Below, one piece after another: positions 45,011-54,052 of a stretch of DNA of 64,000 nt (within the stretch, counting starts at the first letter, position 1; every line of letters starts with the position of its first letter). The notes below the pieces were generated by a model. That model had not been told where the DNA came from. It was given only the letters and a program-made list of their open reading frames with translations, and did not search any database. Source of the stretch: Burkholderia sp. Leaf177 (GTDB lineage Bacteria; Pseudomonadota; Gammaproteobacteria; Burkholderiales; Burkholderiaceae); the NCBI RefSeq assembly GCF_001424345.1, contig NZ_LMPF01000025.1:456062-520061 (forward strand), read 5' to 3'. The translations under genes were made by a program, and so were the position numbers.

Positions 45011-45718
45011 TCAGGCTTGCGCCAGCGAGAAATCCACGGCGGCGCGAGCGTGAAGCGTGGTGGTATCGAGCAGAGGAACAGGGCTGTCTTCTGCTTTCAC
45101 CAGCAGCATGATTTCCGTGCATCCCAACACGATAGCTTCGGCGCCGCGCGCGGCCAATCCGTGAATGACTTCGCGATACAACTTGCGCGATTCCTCTTTC
45201 ACCACGCCCAGGCATAACTCCCGATAGATGATGTCGTGGATGACCGCCTGGCTCGCGGCGTCAGGAACGATGGTGGAGATTCCATGCCGTTCTTCGAGCC
45301 GGTCGCGGAAGAAACTCTCCCGCATGGAAAACGCCGTGCCGATAAACCCGACTTTCCCGATACCGGATCTCTTCGCCTCGATGCCCGTCGGGTCCACGAT
45401 ATGCAAAAACGGCACTGACACCGAAGCGGCGATTTGCGGCGCGACGAGATGCATGGTGTTCGTGCAGAGCACGATGCAATGTGCGCCGCCCGCTTCCAGA
45501 TGGCGCGCGGCTTCGCTCAGCCGGATACCGGCAATGTTCCATTGTCCGTCGCGTTGCAAGCGCTCGATGGGCGCAAAATTCACGCTATGCAACAACACTT
45601 GCGCCGAGTTCAATCCGCCCAACCGCGTGCGGACATCCTGATTGATCAATCGATAATACTCGGCCGTCGATTCCCAACTCATGCCGCCAATCAAGCCGAT
45701 GGTTTTCATCGTGGTCAT
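45011..45718 (-). CDS. Aspartate/glutamate racemase family protein
   Basis: The 235 aa protein belongs to the cofactor-independent Asp/Glu/hydantoin racemase family (RacX/YgeA type): IGLIGGMSWESTAEYYRLIN at the N-terminus and both catalytic cysteines, Cys85 (VLCTNTMH) and Cys200 (VLGCTEI). Substrate preference within the family (Asp, Glu or broad) cannot be decided. The start MTTMKTIG could also be MKTIG three codons later. Nearby genes give no pathway link. Confidence 0.9.
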   Translation of the reverse strand: MTTMKTIGLIGGMSWESTAEYYRLINQDVRTRLGGLNSAQVLLHSVNFAPIERLQRDGQWNIAGIRLSEAARHLEAGGAHCIVLCTNTMHLVAPQIAASVSVPFLHIVDPTGIEAKRSGIGKVGFIGTAFSMRESFFRDRLEERHGISTIVPDAASQAVIHDIIYRELCLGVVKEESRKLYREVIHGLAARGAEAIVLGCTEIMLLVKAEDSPVPLLDTTTLHARAAVDFSLAQA

Positions 45719-45814
45719 GCTGCTGCCCTGCCGTTCTGGTTTGTCGAACCGACATAGTGCAACGAAGCGCGGCGCGCGGCTAGCGCAAAATTCCGCGACA
45801 GAAACGCGCTCAGG

Positions 45815-46576
45815 CTAGTGCTTGCGTGCAATCGCGCAACTGTAATCCTGCAACTCCTCGGACGATGCAAAGTCGCCCTGCGCGAGACGCACATGATCGT
45901 TGAGCAGGAAAAACGCGGGCTTGCCATCGGGCGTGGTCGTGCCGGTCAGCAGCAGCGTCTGGTCGGCCATGCTTCCGCCTTCCCTGGCTATGTTCGCCGC
46001 GAGCAACTTGAACGGATCGACGGAAGCGAGCGTCGGGTCATCGATACGGATGATCTTGTATGCATGTCCGCGCAGCCGCGTTGGAAACGTAGTCCATTGC
46101 GTGCCGATCTTCGGCCCCTGCTCGCGCAACGCGGCCACGACATCCGGCGCGAGGCAATCGATATGGATATGCAACTGATTCTGCGAACGCCCGCTGGTGG
46201 AATTGATCGCGAGCGAGACTTCGTCGCGAGGTAATTCCTCGCCGAGTTTTGCGTTTACGAATCGCCGGGCATCCCACGCGGCGCGCCAGTAGTTTGGCGA
46301 ATCCGCCGCGAGCAAATCGGGACTTTCAATGCCGCCTATGCGTTTGGTCGGGATCAGCAAATACTGCGCAATGCCGTTCAAATCCTTGAGCACCGCATAG
46401 CCCTGAACTGCATCGACATCGATACATTTTTGCGGCACGTCCGCTCCGCGCGCGGCCGGCTCACACGAGTTGTGGACGATCTGCCATAACGCATTGGGAT
46501 TGCCGGCGCATGCCGTGATCAGGAACATCGCCGTGAGCGCGGCGAGGGTCAAGCGAAAAAGCGAGAAATTCCGCAT
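45815..46576 (-). CDS. cdh: CDP-diacylglycerol pyrophosphatase
   Basis: The protein has about 253 aa, in line with the CDP-diacylglycerol diphosphatase family, which hydrolyses CDP-diacylglycerol to phosphatidate and CMP at the inner membrane. The leader (MRNFSLFRLTLAALTAMFLITAC) ends in a plausible lipobox (ITAC). The HIT-like catalytic motif is QNQLHIHIDCL near residue 143, with HAYKIIRIDDP and SCAIARKH at the end. An ATG at 46606 would add ten residues ahead of the leader. It lies downstream of the MocR gene on the same strand, which is probably incidental. Confidence 0.87.
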   Translation of the reverse strand: MRNFSLFRLTLAALTAMFLITACAGNPNALWQIVHNSCEPAARGADVPQKCIDVDAVQGYAVLKDLNGIAQYLLIPTKRIGGIESPDLLAADSPNYWRAAWDARRFVNAKLGEELPRDEVSLAINSTSGRSQNQLHIHIDCLAPDVVAALREQGPKIGTQWTTFPTRLRGHAYKIIRIDDPTLASVDPFKLLAANIAREGGSMADQTLLLTGTTTPDGKPAFFLLNDHVRLAQGDFASSEELQDYSCAIARKH

Positions 46577-46651
46577 GGGGCGAACGGTCGGGACGAAAGG
46601 CTGCATCGTAACAAGCAGGCGTTACGTCTGCTTGACACGCGTCTGGCGGCA

Positions 46652-48043
46652 TCACATCACAGGCAAATGCAGATGATGCGGATGCTCGACCGTATCGGCG
46701 ATCAACCTCAGCGCGTCTTCGCATTCGTCCAGGTTTTTCGGCCCGCCAAGACAGACGCGGATGGCTTCGGGCGGGTTGCCATCGGTCGCAAATGCCGTCG
46801 CCGATACCGCGCCTATACCCTGCGAACGCAATTGCAACGCAAGCTCCGAGGCTTGCCATCCGCACGCCGAATCGATCGGCATCCAGAAATGAAAACCGGC
46901 GGGATCAGCATCGAATTTCCACTTCGATAACACTCGCGATGCGATTCCCTGCCGCGCGGCCGACTCCGTCCGGATGGCATCGAGCATCAGATCGGCGGTG
47001 CCGTCCACGACCCATTGCGTTGCGAGCAGCATGGTGAATGGACTCGCCATGACTGTCGTGGCGCGCAATGCACCCGCAAGATGTTGCGCCCGCCGTGCGG
47101 AAGGCGCGCGAATGTATGCCACGCGAAGTCCCGCACCGAAGCTCTTCGAAAAACCCGTTACGTAGTAGGTCAGGTCGGGCGCAAACGAAACCATCGCGTC
47201 AGGTGCGTTAGCGGGCAGCATGCCGTATGCATCGTCTTCGATGATCGGCACGCTGTATCTCAACGCGACATCGGCCAGCGCCTCGCGACGCTTCGACGAA
47301 AGCGTGACCGTGCTCGGGTTCTGGATGGTCGGGTTGCAATAGAACGCGCTGGGTTTGTCGCTTTTGCAAAGCGCCTCGAATGCATGCGCGAGCGGACCGT
47401 CGTCGTCGCGTGCAAGCGCTTGTAATCGCACGCCGAGTTGCGCGGCGATCGCCTTGATGCCGGGATACGCCAACGTATCGAGGCAGATGGTTCCGCCCGG
47501 TCGCGCAAGCTGCGAGACCAGTGCCACGAGCGCGCTATGTATGCCCGGGCATACGAGCACCCTGTCTTCATCGCAGTCATCGAAACGACGCTTGAGCCAT
47601 TTCGTGCCCGCCGCGCGATCGTCAGGAGTCCCGCCGAAATCCTGGTATCGCAACAAGCGATAAGGATCGGTCCCCGCGAACAACCGGGCCGCCGACTCGC
47701 GCAACCGCGCGGCCAGCTCTGCGGGTTCGGGCGGCATGTTCATGGTCATCTCCACGCTGCTTCCGCCCGACAGCGGCAACGTCGCCGTGCGGCCGCGCAC
47801 GAACGTCCCGCTGCCCGCGCGGGAGTCGAGCAGACCGCGTTTGCGCGCCTCAGCATAGGCGCGTGCAACGGTCGTGTAATTGAGCTGGAGTTCATCGGCG
47901 AGATCGCGCAAACCGGGCAGCCGGTCACGTGGACGCAAGCGTCCGCTAGCCAGATCTTCTTCGATTAATTCCGGAATCAGCAGATAAGCCGGCTTGCGGC
48001 TTTCCGTAAGTTTTCTGATCCAGTGGTGAGTAAGACTGGTCAT
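46652..48043 (-). CDS. MocR-family transcriptional regulator (GntR HTH plus aminotransferase domain)
   Basis: The 463 aa protein has a GntR winged helix at residues about 15-85 (LRPRDRLPGLRDLADELQLNYTTVARAYAEA) and a PLP aminotransferase-like domain from about 100 on. The PLP lysine is in TGFSKSFGAGLR and the Asp/Tyr pair in IIEDDAYGM. MocR proteins use PLP to sense amino compounds and commonly control divergent genes. This one is divergent from the Nit1C cluster, with 423 bp between, and is therefore a strong candidate for its regulator (inference). PdxR-like control of vitamin B6 is an alternative, but no pdx genes are near. Confidence 0.92.
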   Translation of the reverse strand: MTSLTHHWIRKLTESRKPAYLLIPELIEEDLASGRLRPRDRLPGLRDLADELQLNYTTVARAYAEARKRGLLDSRAGSGTFVRGRTATLPLSGGSSVEMTMNMPPEPAELAARLRESAARLFAGTDPYRLLRYQDFGGTPDDRAAGTKWLKRRFDDCDEDRVLVCPGIHSALVALVSQLARPGGTICLDTLAYPGIKAIAAQLGVRLQALARDDDGPLAHAFEALCKSDKPSAFYCNPTIQNPSTVTLSSKRREALADVALRYSVPIIEDDAYGMLPANAPDAMVSFAPDLTYYVTGFSKSFGAGLRVAYIRAPSARRAQHLAGALRATTVMASPFTMLLATQWVVDGTADLMLDAIRTESAARQGIASRVLSKWKFDADPAGFHFWMPIDSACGWQASELALQLRSQGIGAVSATAFATDGNPPEAIRVCLGGPKNLDECEDALRLIADTVEHPHHLHLPVM

Positions 48044-48106
48044 GAAACGGTCTCGGTTTTAAAGCGTTAAAAAAACGATAGCACGATATACCCGGATAAA
48101 ACAAAT

Positions 48107-48337
48107 TGATCGCATCGAATGATCGTATGCAGAATTTTTTAGTGTTCATTCTATGCACATATTGAGTGTGTACTGCACCAGCAATGCGCAGTTGCACCAG
48201 CAAATCAACGCCCTCTTGGTGCGCGGCTGATCTTGTCCAACCGGCGAATCCCTTAGGCACAAGGCTCTGACGGCTCATCCGTAAAAAATTAACGAGCGTC
48301 CAACGCGCTGATCGTTTGAATGATCGGGTATTGATCG
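48107..48337. promoter_or_regulatory. Repeated hexamers and direct repeats in the MocR-Nit1C gap
   Basis: TGATCG occurs at 48107-48112, 48120-48125, 48309-48314, 48321-48326 and 48332-48337; the two groups have spacings of 13 and 11-12 bp, near a helical turn. A separate 11 bp direct repeat, TGCACCAGCAA, lies at 48174-48184 and 48193-48203, with TGGTGC at 48217-48222. Positions suit binding of a regulator between the MocR gene and the sigma-54 promoter; which protein binds is unknown. Confidence 0.5.
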
Positions 48338-48356
48338 CATTAACGCTGCGTTTTAA

Positions 48357-48372
48357 TGGCACGACGGTTGCA
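48357..48372 (+). promoter_or_regulatory. Sigma-54 promoter of the Nit1C cluster
   Basis: TGGCACGACGGTTGCA matches the -24/-12 consensus TGGCACG-N4-TTGCW perfectly, with GG and GC exactly 12 apart. Transcription should begin near 48383, leaving a leader of about 84 nt before the ATG of the first Nit1C gene. It implies RpoN control and an activator such as NtrC. Confidence 0.85.
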
Positions 48373-48466
48373 TTAACTTGTTTGCAAACAGCGCACCGGC
48401 ATCCGAATTAAAAACGGACGCCCAGGATTATCGATGTATTAAATCGTCTATTTAATGGAGATTAGA

Positions 48467-48949
48467 ATGCCTGCCGTCAATATCCCGATGCACAAGAAAG
48501 GCGATTATCTTGTCGACTATGAAGAGAAAGTCTTTGAGGACGTCAAGGCCGCCCCGGGCGAGAAGGCGCTGGTGACGTTTCATACGGTCGCCTTTGAAGG
48601 TTCCATCGGCTTCGTGAATCTCCTGCAGGCCACGCGGTTGCTGCGCAAAGGTTTCGAAACGTCGGTGCTGCTCTACGGTCCCGGCGTGACGCTAGGACTG
48701 CAACGCGGATTCCCAACGCTCGGCGACGAAGCATTCCCCGGCCACCTGAACTTCAACAAACAGATTCAGAAATTCATGGAGGAAGGCGGCAAGGTCTACG
48801 CATGCCGCTTCGCACTGCAAGCGCTTTATGGACAGGGCGAAGCGTCGCTGATCGAGGGCATCAAGCCGATCAGCCCGCTCGACGTGCTCGACATCCAGTT
48901 GCTGCACCGGAAAGACGGCGCGTTGATCATCAACACGTGGACTGTCTGA
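48467..48949 (+). CDS. Nit1C cluster: MSMEG_0572/Sll0783-family protein
   Basis: The 160 aa protein is of the family seen as the first gene of Nit1C clusters (Sll0783 in Synechocystis, MSMEG_0572 in mycobacteria). It has a DsrE/DsrF-like fold: [31 protein letters not shown] and [20 protein letters not shown]. Sll0783 is induced by nitrogen starvation. The biochemical role is unknown. ATG at 48467 has GGAG six bases upstream; the ATG at 48455 overlaps that site. It heads the eight-gene operon behind the sigma-54 promoter. Confidence 0.95.
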   Translation: MPAVNIPMHKKGDYLVDYEEKVFEDVKAAPGEKALVTFHTVAFEGSIGFVNLLQATRLLRKGFETSVLLYGPGVTLGLQRGFPTLGDEAFPGHLNFNKQIQKFMEEGGKVYACRFALQALYGQGEASLIEGIKPISPLDVLDIQLLHRKDGALIINTWTV

Positions 48950-48974
48950 CATCGCCGACACCACCGACCACGGA

Positions 48975-49994
48975 ATGACCATGCCCGACAAGAGAATCGT
49001 CCGTGCCGCCGCGGTCCAGATTTCACCGGATCTGGAGCGGCCCGGCGGCACGCTCGAAAAGGTCCTCGCGACAATCGACGACGCCGCGCGCCAGGGCGTG
49101 CAGCTGAGCGTGTTCCCCGAGACCTTCCTGCCCTACTACCCGTACTTTTCGTTCGTGCGGGCGCCGGTCGCATCGGGTGCGGAACATATGCGTCTCTACG
49201 ATGAAGCCGTCGTCGTGCCCGGTCCGGTGACGCACGCGGTTTCGGAGCGGGCGCGCCGTCACGGCATGGTCGTCGTGCTCGGTGTGAACGAGCGTGACCA
49301 CGGCAGCTTGTACAACGCTCAACTCATCTTCGATACCACCGGCGAATTGATTCTCAAGCGCCGCAAGATCACGCCCACGTTTCATGAGCGAATGATCTGG
49401 GGCATGGGCGACGCCTCGGGATTGAAAGTGGCGCAGACGAGCATTGCGAAAGTGGGCGCGCTTGCATGCTGGGAGCACTACAACCCGCTCGCACGATACG
49501 CCTTGATGACGCAACACGAAGAGATCCATTGCAGCCAGTTTCCGGGCTCGCTCGTGGGTCCTATCTTCGGCGAACAGATCGAGGTGACGATCCGGCATCA
49601 CGCGCTGGAATCCGGCTGTTTCGTGGTGAATTCCACAGGATGGCTAACTGAATCGCAGATTGAATCCATCACGAAGGAGCCAGGCTTGCAGAAGGCGCTT
49701 CGTGGCGGCTGCAATACGGCGATCATTTCGCCGGAAGGCCAGCACCTCGCGCCGCCGTTGCGTGAAGGCGACGGCCTGGTGATCGCGGACCTGGACATGT
49801 CCCTGATCACCAAACGCAAACGCATGATGGATTCGGTTGGCCATTACGCGCGGCCCGAACTGCTGAGCCTTGCAATCAACGACCGCCCCGCAGTCACGTC
49901 GGCGCCCATGAACACCTTCTCACCTTCAACCGGGGAAAAGCATCTTGAACGCGAGCGAGACGATGTCGGCTACGAGCCGGCAATTGATGACTGA
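48975..49994 (+). CDS. Nit1C cluster: nitrilase (Sll0784 family)
   Basis: The enzyme has 339 aa. Catalytic residues are Glu49 ([15 protein letters not shown]), Lys131 ([16 protein letters not shown]) and Cys165 ([11 protein letters not shown]). It belongs to the Nit1 group of nitrilases found in this conserved cluster. Nitrilases of the group hydrolyse various nitriles to acids and ammonia, and gene clusters of this kind have been tied genetically to growth on cyanide as nitrogen source. The true substrate in this pathway is not settled. ATG at 48975 and an internal ATG at 48981 are both possible. The radical SAM gene begins inside its 3' end. Confidence 0.95.
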   Translation: MTMPDKRIVRAAAVQISPDLERPGGTLEKVLATIDDAARQGVQLSVFPETFLPYYPYFSFVRAPVASGAEHMRLYDEAVVVPGPVTHAVSERARRHGMVVVLGVNERDHGSLYNAQLIFDTTGELILKRRKITPTFHERMIWGMGDASGLKVAQTSIAKVGALACWEHYNPLARYALMTQHEEIHCSQFPGSLVGPIFGEQIEVTIRHHALESGCFVVNSTGWLTESQIESITKEPGLQKALRGGCNTAIISPEGQHLAPPLREGDGLVIADLDMSLITKRKRMMDSVGHYARPELLSLAINDRPAVTSAPMNTFSPSTGEKHLERERDDVGYEPAIDD

Positions 49995-51063
49995 ATTGCA
50001 ATCGACCGGCTTGCGTCTCGCCGATCCCGGCGCGGGCGTGAGCGTCGCGAGCCGCCGTGGCGGCGCAGGACCCTCGGACCACAAGGCGGTGACCATCGAC
50101 GGCGTGACCATCATGGTTCCGGTGCACACGAACACCGCGTGGCATTCGCCGTTCGTCGCCTCCGCGCCTGATGCGGGCGGCAGCAGCGCGTTGCTGCGTG
50201 GCTCCATTCCCATTGCAAATATCAGCTTCCCGAAGGCGCCACGCTTCTACGCGATGCAAACCTTCGACGGCGTGCCGTACTCGCACATCGCAACGTTACA
50301 CGGGTCTGATGTCCTCGCGACGACCGTGTTGCAAACCTGCATCCGATACGAAAGCCGCAAGAAAACCTGCAAGTTCTGCGCGATCGGTCAGTCGCTTGCG
50401 GCAGGCCGGACGATCGCGCGCAAGACGCCTGAGCAGCTTGCGGAAGTCGCGCGCGCGGCGGTTTTGCTCGATGGCGTCAAGCATATGGTCCTCACCACAG
50501 GCACGCCCCCGACCAAAGACCGTGGCGCGCAGATCCTGTGCGAGAGCGCGTTCGCAATCAAGGCGGCCGTCGACTTGCCGATACAAGCGCAGTGCGAACC
50601 GCCGGACGACGACAAGTGGTTCGAGCGCATGCGTGCAAGCGGTATCGATACGCTCGGGATGCATCTCGAAGTGGTGACGCCCGCGCTGCGCGAGCAGATC
50701 ATGCCGGGAAAAGCGAGCGTGCCGATCTTGCGATACATGGAATCGTTCAAGGCGGCTGTTGCCGTGTTCGGACGCGGCCAGGTCAGCACTTACATTCTCG
50801 CCGGATTGGGCGATACGGCCGAAGCGATCCTTTCGATCTCGCGAGAACTCGTGGACATAGGCGTCTATCCATTTGTGGTTCCATTCGTGCCGATCAGCGG
50901 CACGCCGCTCGAAGATCATCCGGCGCCCTCGCCCGAGTTCATGAAGTCCGTGCTGCAGCCGCTTGGCGCCATGGTCTCGGCTGGCGGCATGCGTTCCGGT
51001 GATATCAAGGCGGGCTGCGGAAAATGCGGCGCGTGTTCTTCGTTGTCATCCTACGAGGTCTGA
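49945..51063 (+). CDS. Nit1C cluster: radical SAM protein (MSMEG_0568 family)
   Basis: The 372 aa protein belongs to the MSMEG_0568/Sll0785 radical SAM family. Cysteines at 132, 142 and 145 ([14 protein letters not shown]) give a C-x9-C-x2-C spacing in place of the common CxxxCxxC; a second cluster motif, Cys358, Cys361 and Cys364 (CGKCGAC), lies near the C-terminus. The start is uncertain: TTG at 49945 has GGGGA eight bases upstream but overlaps nitrilase by 50 bp; ATGs at 49963 and 49987 are also in frame. The radical chemistry is not known. Confidence 0.93.
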   Translation: MNASETMSATSRQLMTELQSTGLRLADPGAGVSVASRRGGAGPSDHKAVTIDGVTIMVPVHTNTAWHSPFVASAPDAGGSSALLRGSIPIANISFPKAPRFYAMQTFDGVPYSHIATLHGSDVLATTVLQTCIRYESRKKTCKFCAIGQSLAAGRTIARKTPEQLAEVARAAVLLDGVKHMVLTTGTPPTKDRGAQILCESAFAIKAAVDLPIQAQCEPPDDDKWFERMRASGIDTLGMHLEVVTPALREQIMPGKASVPILRYMESFKAAVAVFGRGQVSTYILAGLGDTAEAILSISRELVDIGVYPFVVPFVPISGTPLEDHPAPSPEFMKSVLQPLGAMVSAGGMRSGDIKAGCGKCGACSSLSSYEV

Positions 51064-51066
51064 ACC

Positions 51067-51627
51067 ATGCTCGCCGATACCGAAGACCTCACCCGGCTCT
51101 ACACGCCTGCCAGCTACACGATCAAGTGGACCACGCTGCCGTGGGAAGCAGATGAAGCGTACAAGCTGCGGCGCGCGGTGTTCTGCATCGAACAAGGGAT
51201 CTTTGTAGGCGACGACCGCGATGAAACCGATGACCGCGCGCAACTGCTTGTGGCCGTGAGTTGTATTGGCGGAATGCACGAGCAGGTGGTCGGCACCGTG
51301 CGCATTCACGAGGACGAACCGGGTGTATGGACGGGATCGCGGCTCGCGGTGCACGCGGCATTTCGGCGGCACGGAAAGATTGGCGCAACGCTGATCAGGC
51401 TCGCGGTCAGCAGTGCACACGCGCTGGGCTGCAAGGAGTTTCTCGCGCATGTGCAAAGTCAGAATGCGCCCCTGTTTCATGCGCTGCACTGGACCACGTT
51501 AGCGGAAGAACTCATGCATGGAAGGCCACATCACCTGATGCAGGCCGACCTCGATTTTTATCCGCCGTGCGCCACGCCGCATAGTGGTTTCGTGACGCAA
51601 TATTCGGCGGCGCGGAGTGCGGCATGA
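51067..51627 (+). CDS. Nit1C cluster: GNAT-type N-acetyltransferase (MSMEG_0567 family)
   Basis: The 186 aa protein has a GNAT fold: KLRRAVFCIEQGIFVGDDRDETDD near the start and SRLAVHAAFRRHGKIGATLIRLAVSSAHALG as the acetyl-CoA region. It matches the MSMEG_0567/Sll0786 family specific to this cluster. Its acceptor is unknown. It begins 3 bp after the radical SAM gene and its stop overlaps the next ATG by 4 bp. Confidence 0.93.
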   Translation: MLADTEDLTRLYTPASYTIKWTTLPWEADEAYKLRRAVFCIEQGIFVGDDRDETDDRAQLLVAVSCIGGMHEQVVGTVRIHEDEPGVWTGSRLAVHAAFRRHGKIGATLIRLAVSSAHALGCKEFLAHVQSQNAPLFHALHWTTLAEELMHGRPHHLMQADLDFYPPCATPHSGFVTQYSAARSAA

Positions 51628-52592
51628 GCGTGGCCGACCTCATCGCCGCGTTGAGGGAAACGCGCGGCTTCCGCCATAAGACGGACATTGCCGGCGTCAT
51701 GTCATCGCTCGCGCGGCATGCTCCGGCGTCGGCTGAACACGTCGCTAACGGCGATGACTGCGCAGCCATCGCCGATGGCGACGGTTACCTGTTATTCGCC
51801 ATCGAAGGCATGGTCAGCGACTTCGTGCGCAACATGCCGTGGTTTGCCGGCTACAGCAGCGTGATGGTCAACGTCAGCGATATCTACGCAATGGGCGGCC
51901 GCCCCGTCGCCGTGGTCGATGCACTCTGGAGCGACGGTTTGCAGCGCGCCGAAGAGGTGCTGGCAGGCATGGCTGCTGCATCGACGGCGTATGGCGTACC
52001 GATTGTCGGCGGTCACAGCAATACGCGCAGCGACCAGGCACAACTGGCGGTATCGATTGTTGGCCGCGCGAAGAAATTGCTGTCAAGTTTCGACGCACGG
52101 CCCGGCGATCATTTGATGATGGCAGTCGATCTGCGCGGTCGCTTCGAAGATCCTTATCCGTTCTGGAATGCGTCGGTGGGCGCGCCTGCTGAACGCTTGC
52201 GCGCTGATCTCGAGCTACTGCCAACGCTCGCTGAAAGCGGTCTTTGCAATGCCGCCAAAGACATCAGCATGGCCGGCGCGCTGGGCACTGCCTTGATGCT
52301 GCTCGAATGCTCGCAAGTGGGCGCAAATATCGACCTTTCACGTTTGCCGTCGCCTCCTGACGTCGACCGTTTGCGTTGGCTCACCGCGTTTCCGAGCTTC
52401 GGCTTCGTCATGTCCGTACGTGCGGGAAACGTGGAAGCGGTCAGGCGGATGTTCCTTGAACGCGAGCTTGCTTGTGCTGAAATCGGCATCGTCGAGGAGT
52501 CGCGCAAGGTCAAGCTTCAGGATGGTGACGATCACGGCGAACTATGGAACTTCATGACGCACCCGTTCATCACACCGAGGAGCGCAGCGTAA
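51624..52592 (+). CDS. Nit1C cluster: AIR synthase-related protein (Sll0787 family)
   Basis: The 322 aa protein has the PurM/HypE/SelD-like ATP-binding fold. An N-terminal GDDCAAIADGDGYLLFAIEGM motif and the catalytic-domain VVDALWSDGLQRAEEVLAGMAAASTAYGVPIVGGHSNTRS segment are clear. Family members activate amides or oxyanions with ATP, but the substrate here is unknown. The gene overlaps the GNAT gene by 4 bp, and its stop TAA shares a base with the next ATG. Confidence 0.93.
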   Translation: MSVADLIAALRETRGFRHKTDIAGVMSSLARHAPASAEHVANGDDCAAIADGDGYLLFAIEGMVSDFVRNMPWFAGYSSVMVNVSDIYAMGGRPVAVVDALWSDGLQRAEEVLAGMAAASTAYGVPIVGGHSNTRSDQAQLAVSIVGRAKKLLSSFDARPGDHLMMAVDLRGRFEDPYPFWNASVGAPAERLRADLELLPTLAESGLCNAAKDISMAGALGTALMLLECSQVGANIDLSRLPSPPDVDRLRWLTAFPSFGFVMSVRAGNVEAVRRMFLERELACAEIGIVEESRKVKLQDGDDHGELWNFMTHPFITPRSAA

Positions 52593-53884
52593 TGCGTATC
52601 GCCCTGACCACGCATTCGGTCAACCCGCGCGGTGGCGTGGTGCATGCGCTCGAACTCGCCGCGGCATTGGTGGACGAAGGTCACGACGTCACGATCTTCG
52701 CGCCCGCTGCGGCCGGCGAATCGCTTTTTCGCGAGCCGCCGTGCCGTGTGATCCTTGCGACTATTGAAGGATCGCAGCAGAACACGGTCGCAATGGTGGA
52801 AGCGCGGATTCGTGCCCTGAAAGCAAGTTTGAAAGCCTGCGATCCAGCCGGTTTCGACGTGCTCCACGCACAGGACAGCATCAGCGGCAACGCGCTTGCG
52901 GAGCTGAAGGAAGAAGGCGAAATAGCCACCTTCGTGCGCACGGTTCATCATCTCGATCACTTCGATAACCCTCGCCTCGCCGCCTGGCAAACTCGCGCGT
53001 GGCGTGACGCGGATCGAGTGCTGTGTGTCAGCGAAATGTGGACTCGCGTGATGCGCGAGACGTATGAAGTCGATGCGATCACGGTAACGAACGGTGTCGA
53101 TCTGACGCGGTATTCTCCGCAGCGCACACTGAGAGATTCGGCATTGAGTATCGAAGGATCGCCGATCGTTCTTGCCGTTGGTGGCATTGAAGCGCGCAAG
53201 AACACGGTCGCCTTGCTCGAAGCGTTCGCCGCGCTGATTTCACGCTACCCGCAAGCGCGGCTCGTGATCGCGGGCGGTGCAAGTCTGCTCGATCACAACG
53301 CATACGCGCACGCCTTCATGCAGCGCGTCGCTGCTCTCGACCTGACGCACGCGGTGACTGTCACCGGACCCGTCGGTGACGCAGACATGCCTGCGCTCTT
53401 TCGCCGTGCCGATGTCCTCGCGATGGTGTCGCTGCGTGAAGGCTTCGGCCTCGTCGTGCTGGAAGCGCTTGCGAGCGGCACGCCGGTAGTGGCGTCGAAC
53501 ATTGCGCCGTTCACTGAATATCTCGATGACGCTACCTGTTGCTGGGCGACGCCGACAGTCAGTGAATCGATAGCCGATGCACTCGAACAAGTCATCAGCG
53601 GTCGTCACCAAACCGATTTCAATAACGCCGTGCCCGCCTTGCTCGCACGAATGAGCTGGCAGGTATCGGCGAGAAAACATCTCGACATCTACAGCGGTTT
53701 GCTAGCGAACCGCGCACTCAAAACTTCCAGGAACCCGCCATGCCGGTCATGCATTTCAGAATCCAGTGGCCCGATAACCGCGAAGACAATTGCTATTCGC
53801 CGTCGCAGGTCGTCAGCGATTTTTTCACCCCGGGCGAGACCTATCCCGTCGATGACTTCGTTTCGCGTGCCCGCGAAGCATTGA
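52592..53884 (+). CDS. Nit1C cluster: glycosyltransferase (MSMEG_0565 family), extended 3' end
   Basis: The GT4-type glycosyltransferase begins MRIALTTHSVNPRGGVVHALEL; the ATG overlaps the previous stop. The nucleotide-sugar domain contains VLAVGGIEARKNTVALLEAF, ALFRRADVLAMVSLREGFGLVVLEALASGTPVVASN. Family members are about 380 aa. Here the frame runs on for roughly 48 codons into the next gene, giving 430 aa, and the tail (RSCISESSG...) is an out-of-frame reading of that gene. A lost stop codon or a small frameshift is likely. The sugar and acceptor are unknown. Confidence 0.88.
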   Translation: MRIALTTHSVNPRGGVVHALELAAALVDEGHDVTIFAPAAAGESLFREPPCRVILATIEGSQQNTVAMVEARIRALKASLKACDPAGFDVLHAQDSISGNALAELKEEGEIATFVRTVHHLDHFDNPRLAAWQTRAWRDADRVLCVSEMWTRVMRETYEVDAITVTNGVDLTRYSPQRTLRDSALSIEGSPIVLAVGGIEARKNTVALLEAFAALISRYPQARLVIAGGASLLDHNAYAHAFMQRVAALDLTHAVTVTGPVGDADMPALFRRADVLAMVSLREGFGLVVLEALASGTPVVASNIAPFTEYLDDATCCWATPTVSESIADALEQVISGRHQTDFNNAVPALLARMSWQVSARKHLDIYSGLLANRALKTSRNPPCRSCISESSGPITAKTIAIRRRRSSAIFSPRARPIPSMTSFRVPAKH

Positions 53885-54024
53885 ACATTGCATCCGAACG
53901 TGTGCGCGAGAAGTACGGCTTCGCGTGCTCGGCGGCAATGGATCAGCTTGCAAAAATCGAAGTCGACGCCGAACGTTTCATGGACGAACCCGACGCACGG
54001 GTCAAGGTCATCGCGCTCGTCTGA
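53740..54024 (+). CDS. Nit1C cluster: MSMEG_0570-family protein
   Basis: This is a small 94 aa protein (MPVMHFRIQWPDNREDNCYSP) of the MSMEG_0570 family, known as a nitrogen starvation-linked component of this cluster. It has no recognised catalytic motif. AGGA seven bases before the ATG supports the start. It overlaps the glycosyltransferase frame by 145 bp. The sequence is well formed, so it is taken as a real gene. Confidence 0.92.
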   Translation: MPVMHFRIQWPDNREDNCYSPSQVVSDFFTPGETYPVDDFVSRAREALNIASERVREKYGFACSAAMDQLAKIEVDAERFMDEPDARVKVIALV

Positions 54025-54052
54025 GCGCGCCATCTTTCAGTGAGGACGCATC

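Noticed and set aside
46612-46634. Terminator from the CAAGCAG/CTGCTTG dyad after the MocR gene
   Set aside because: A 7 bp stem with no T-run after it; too weak to call.
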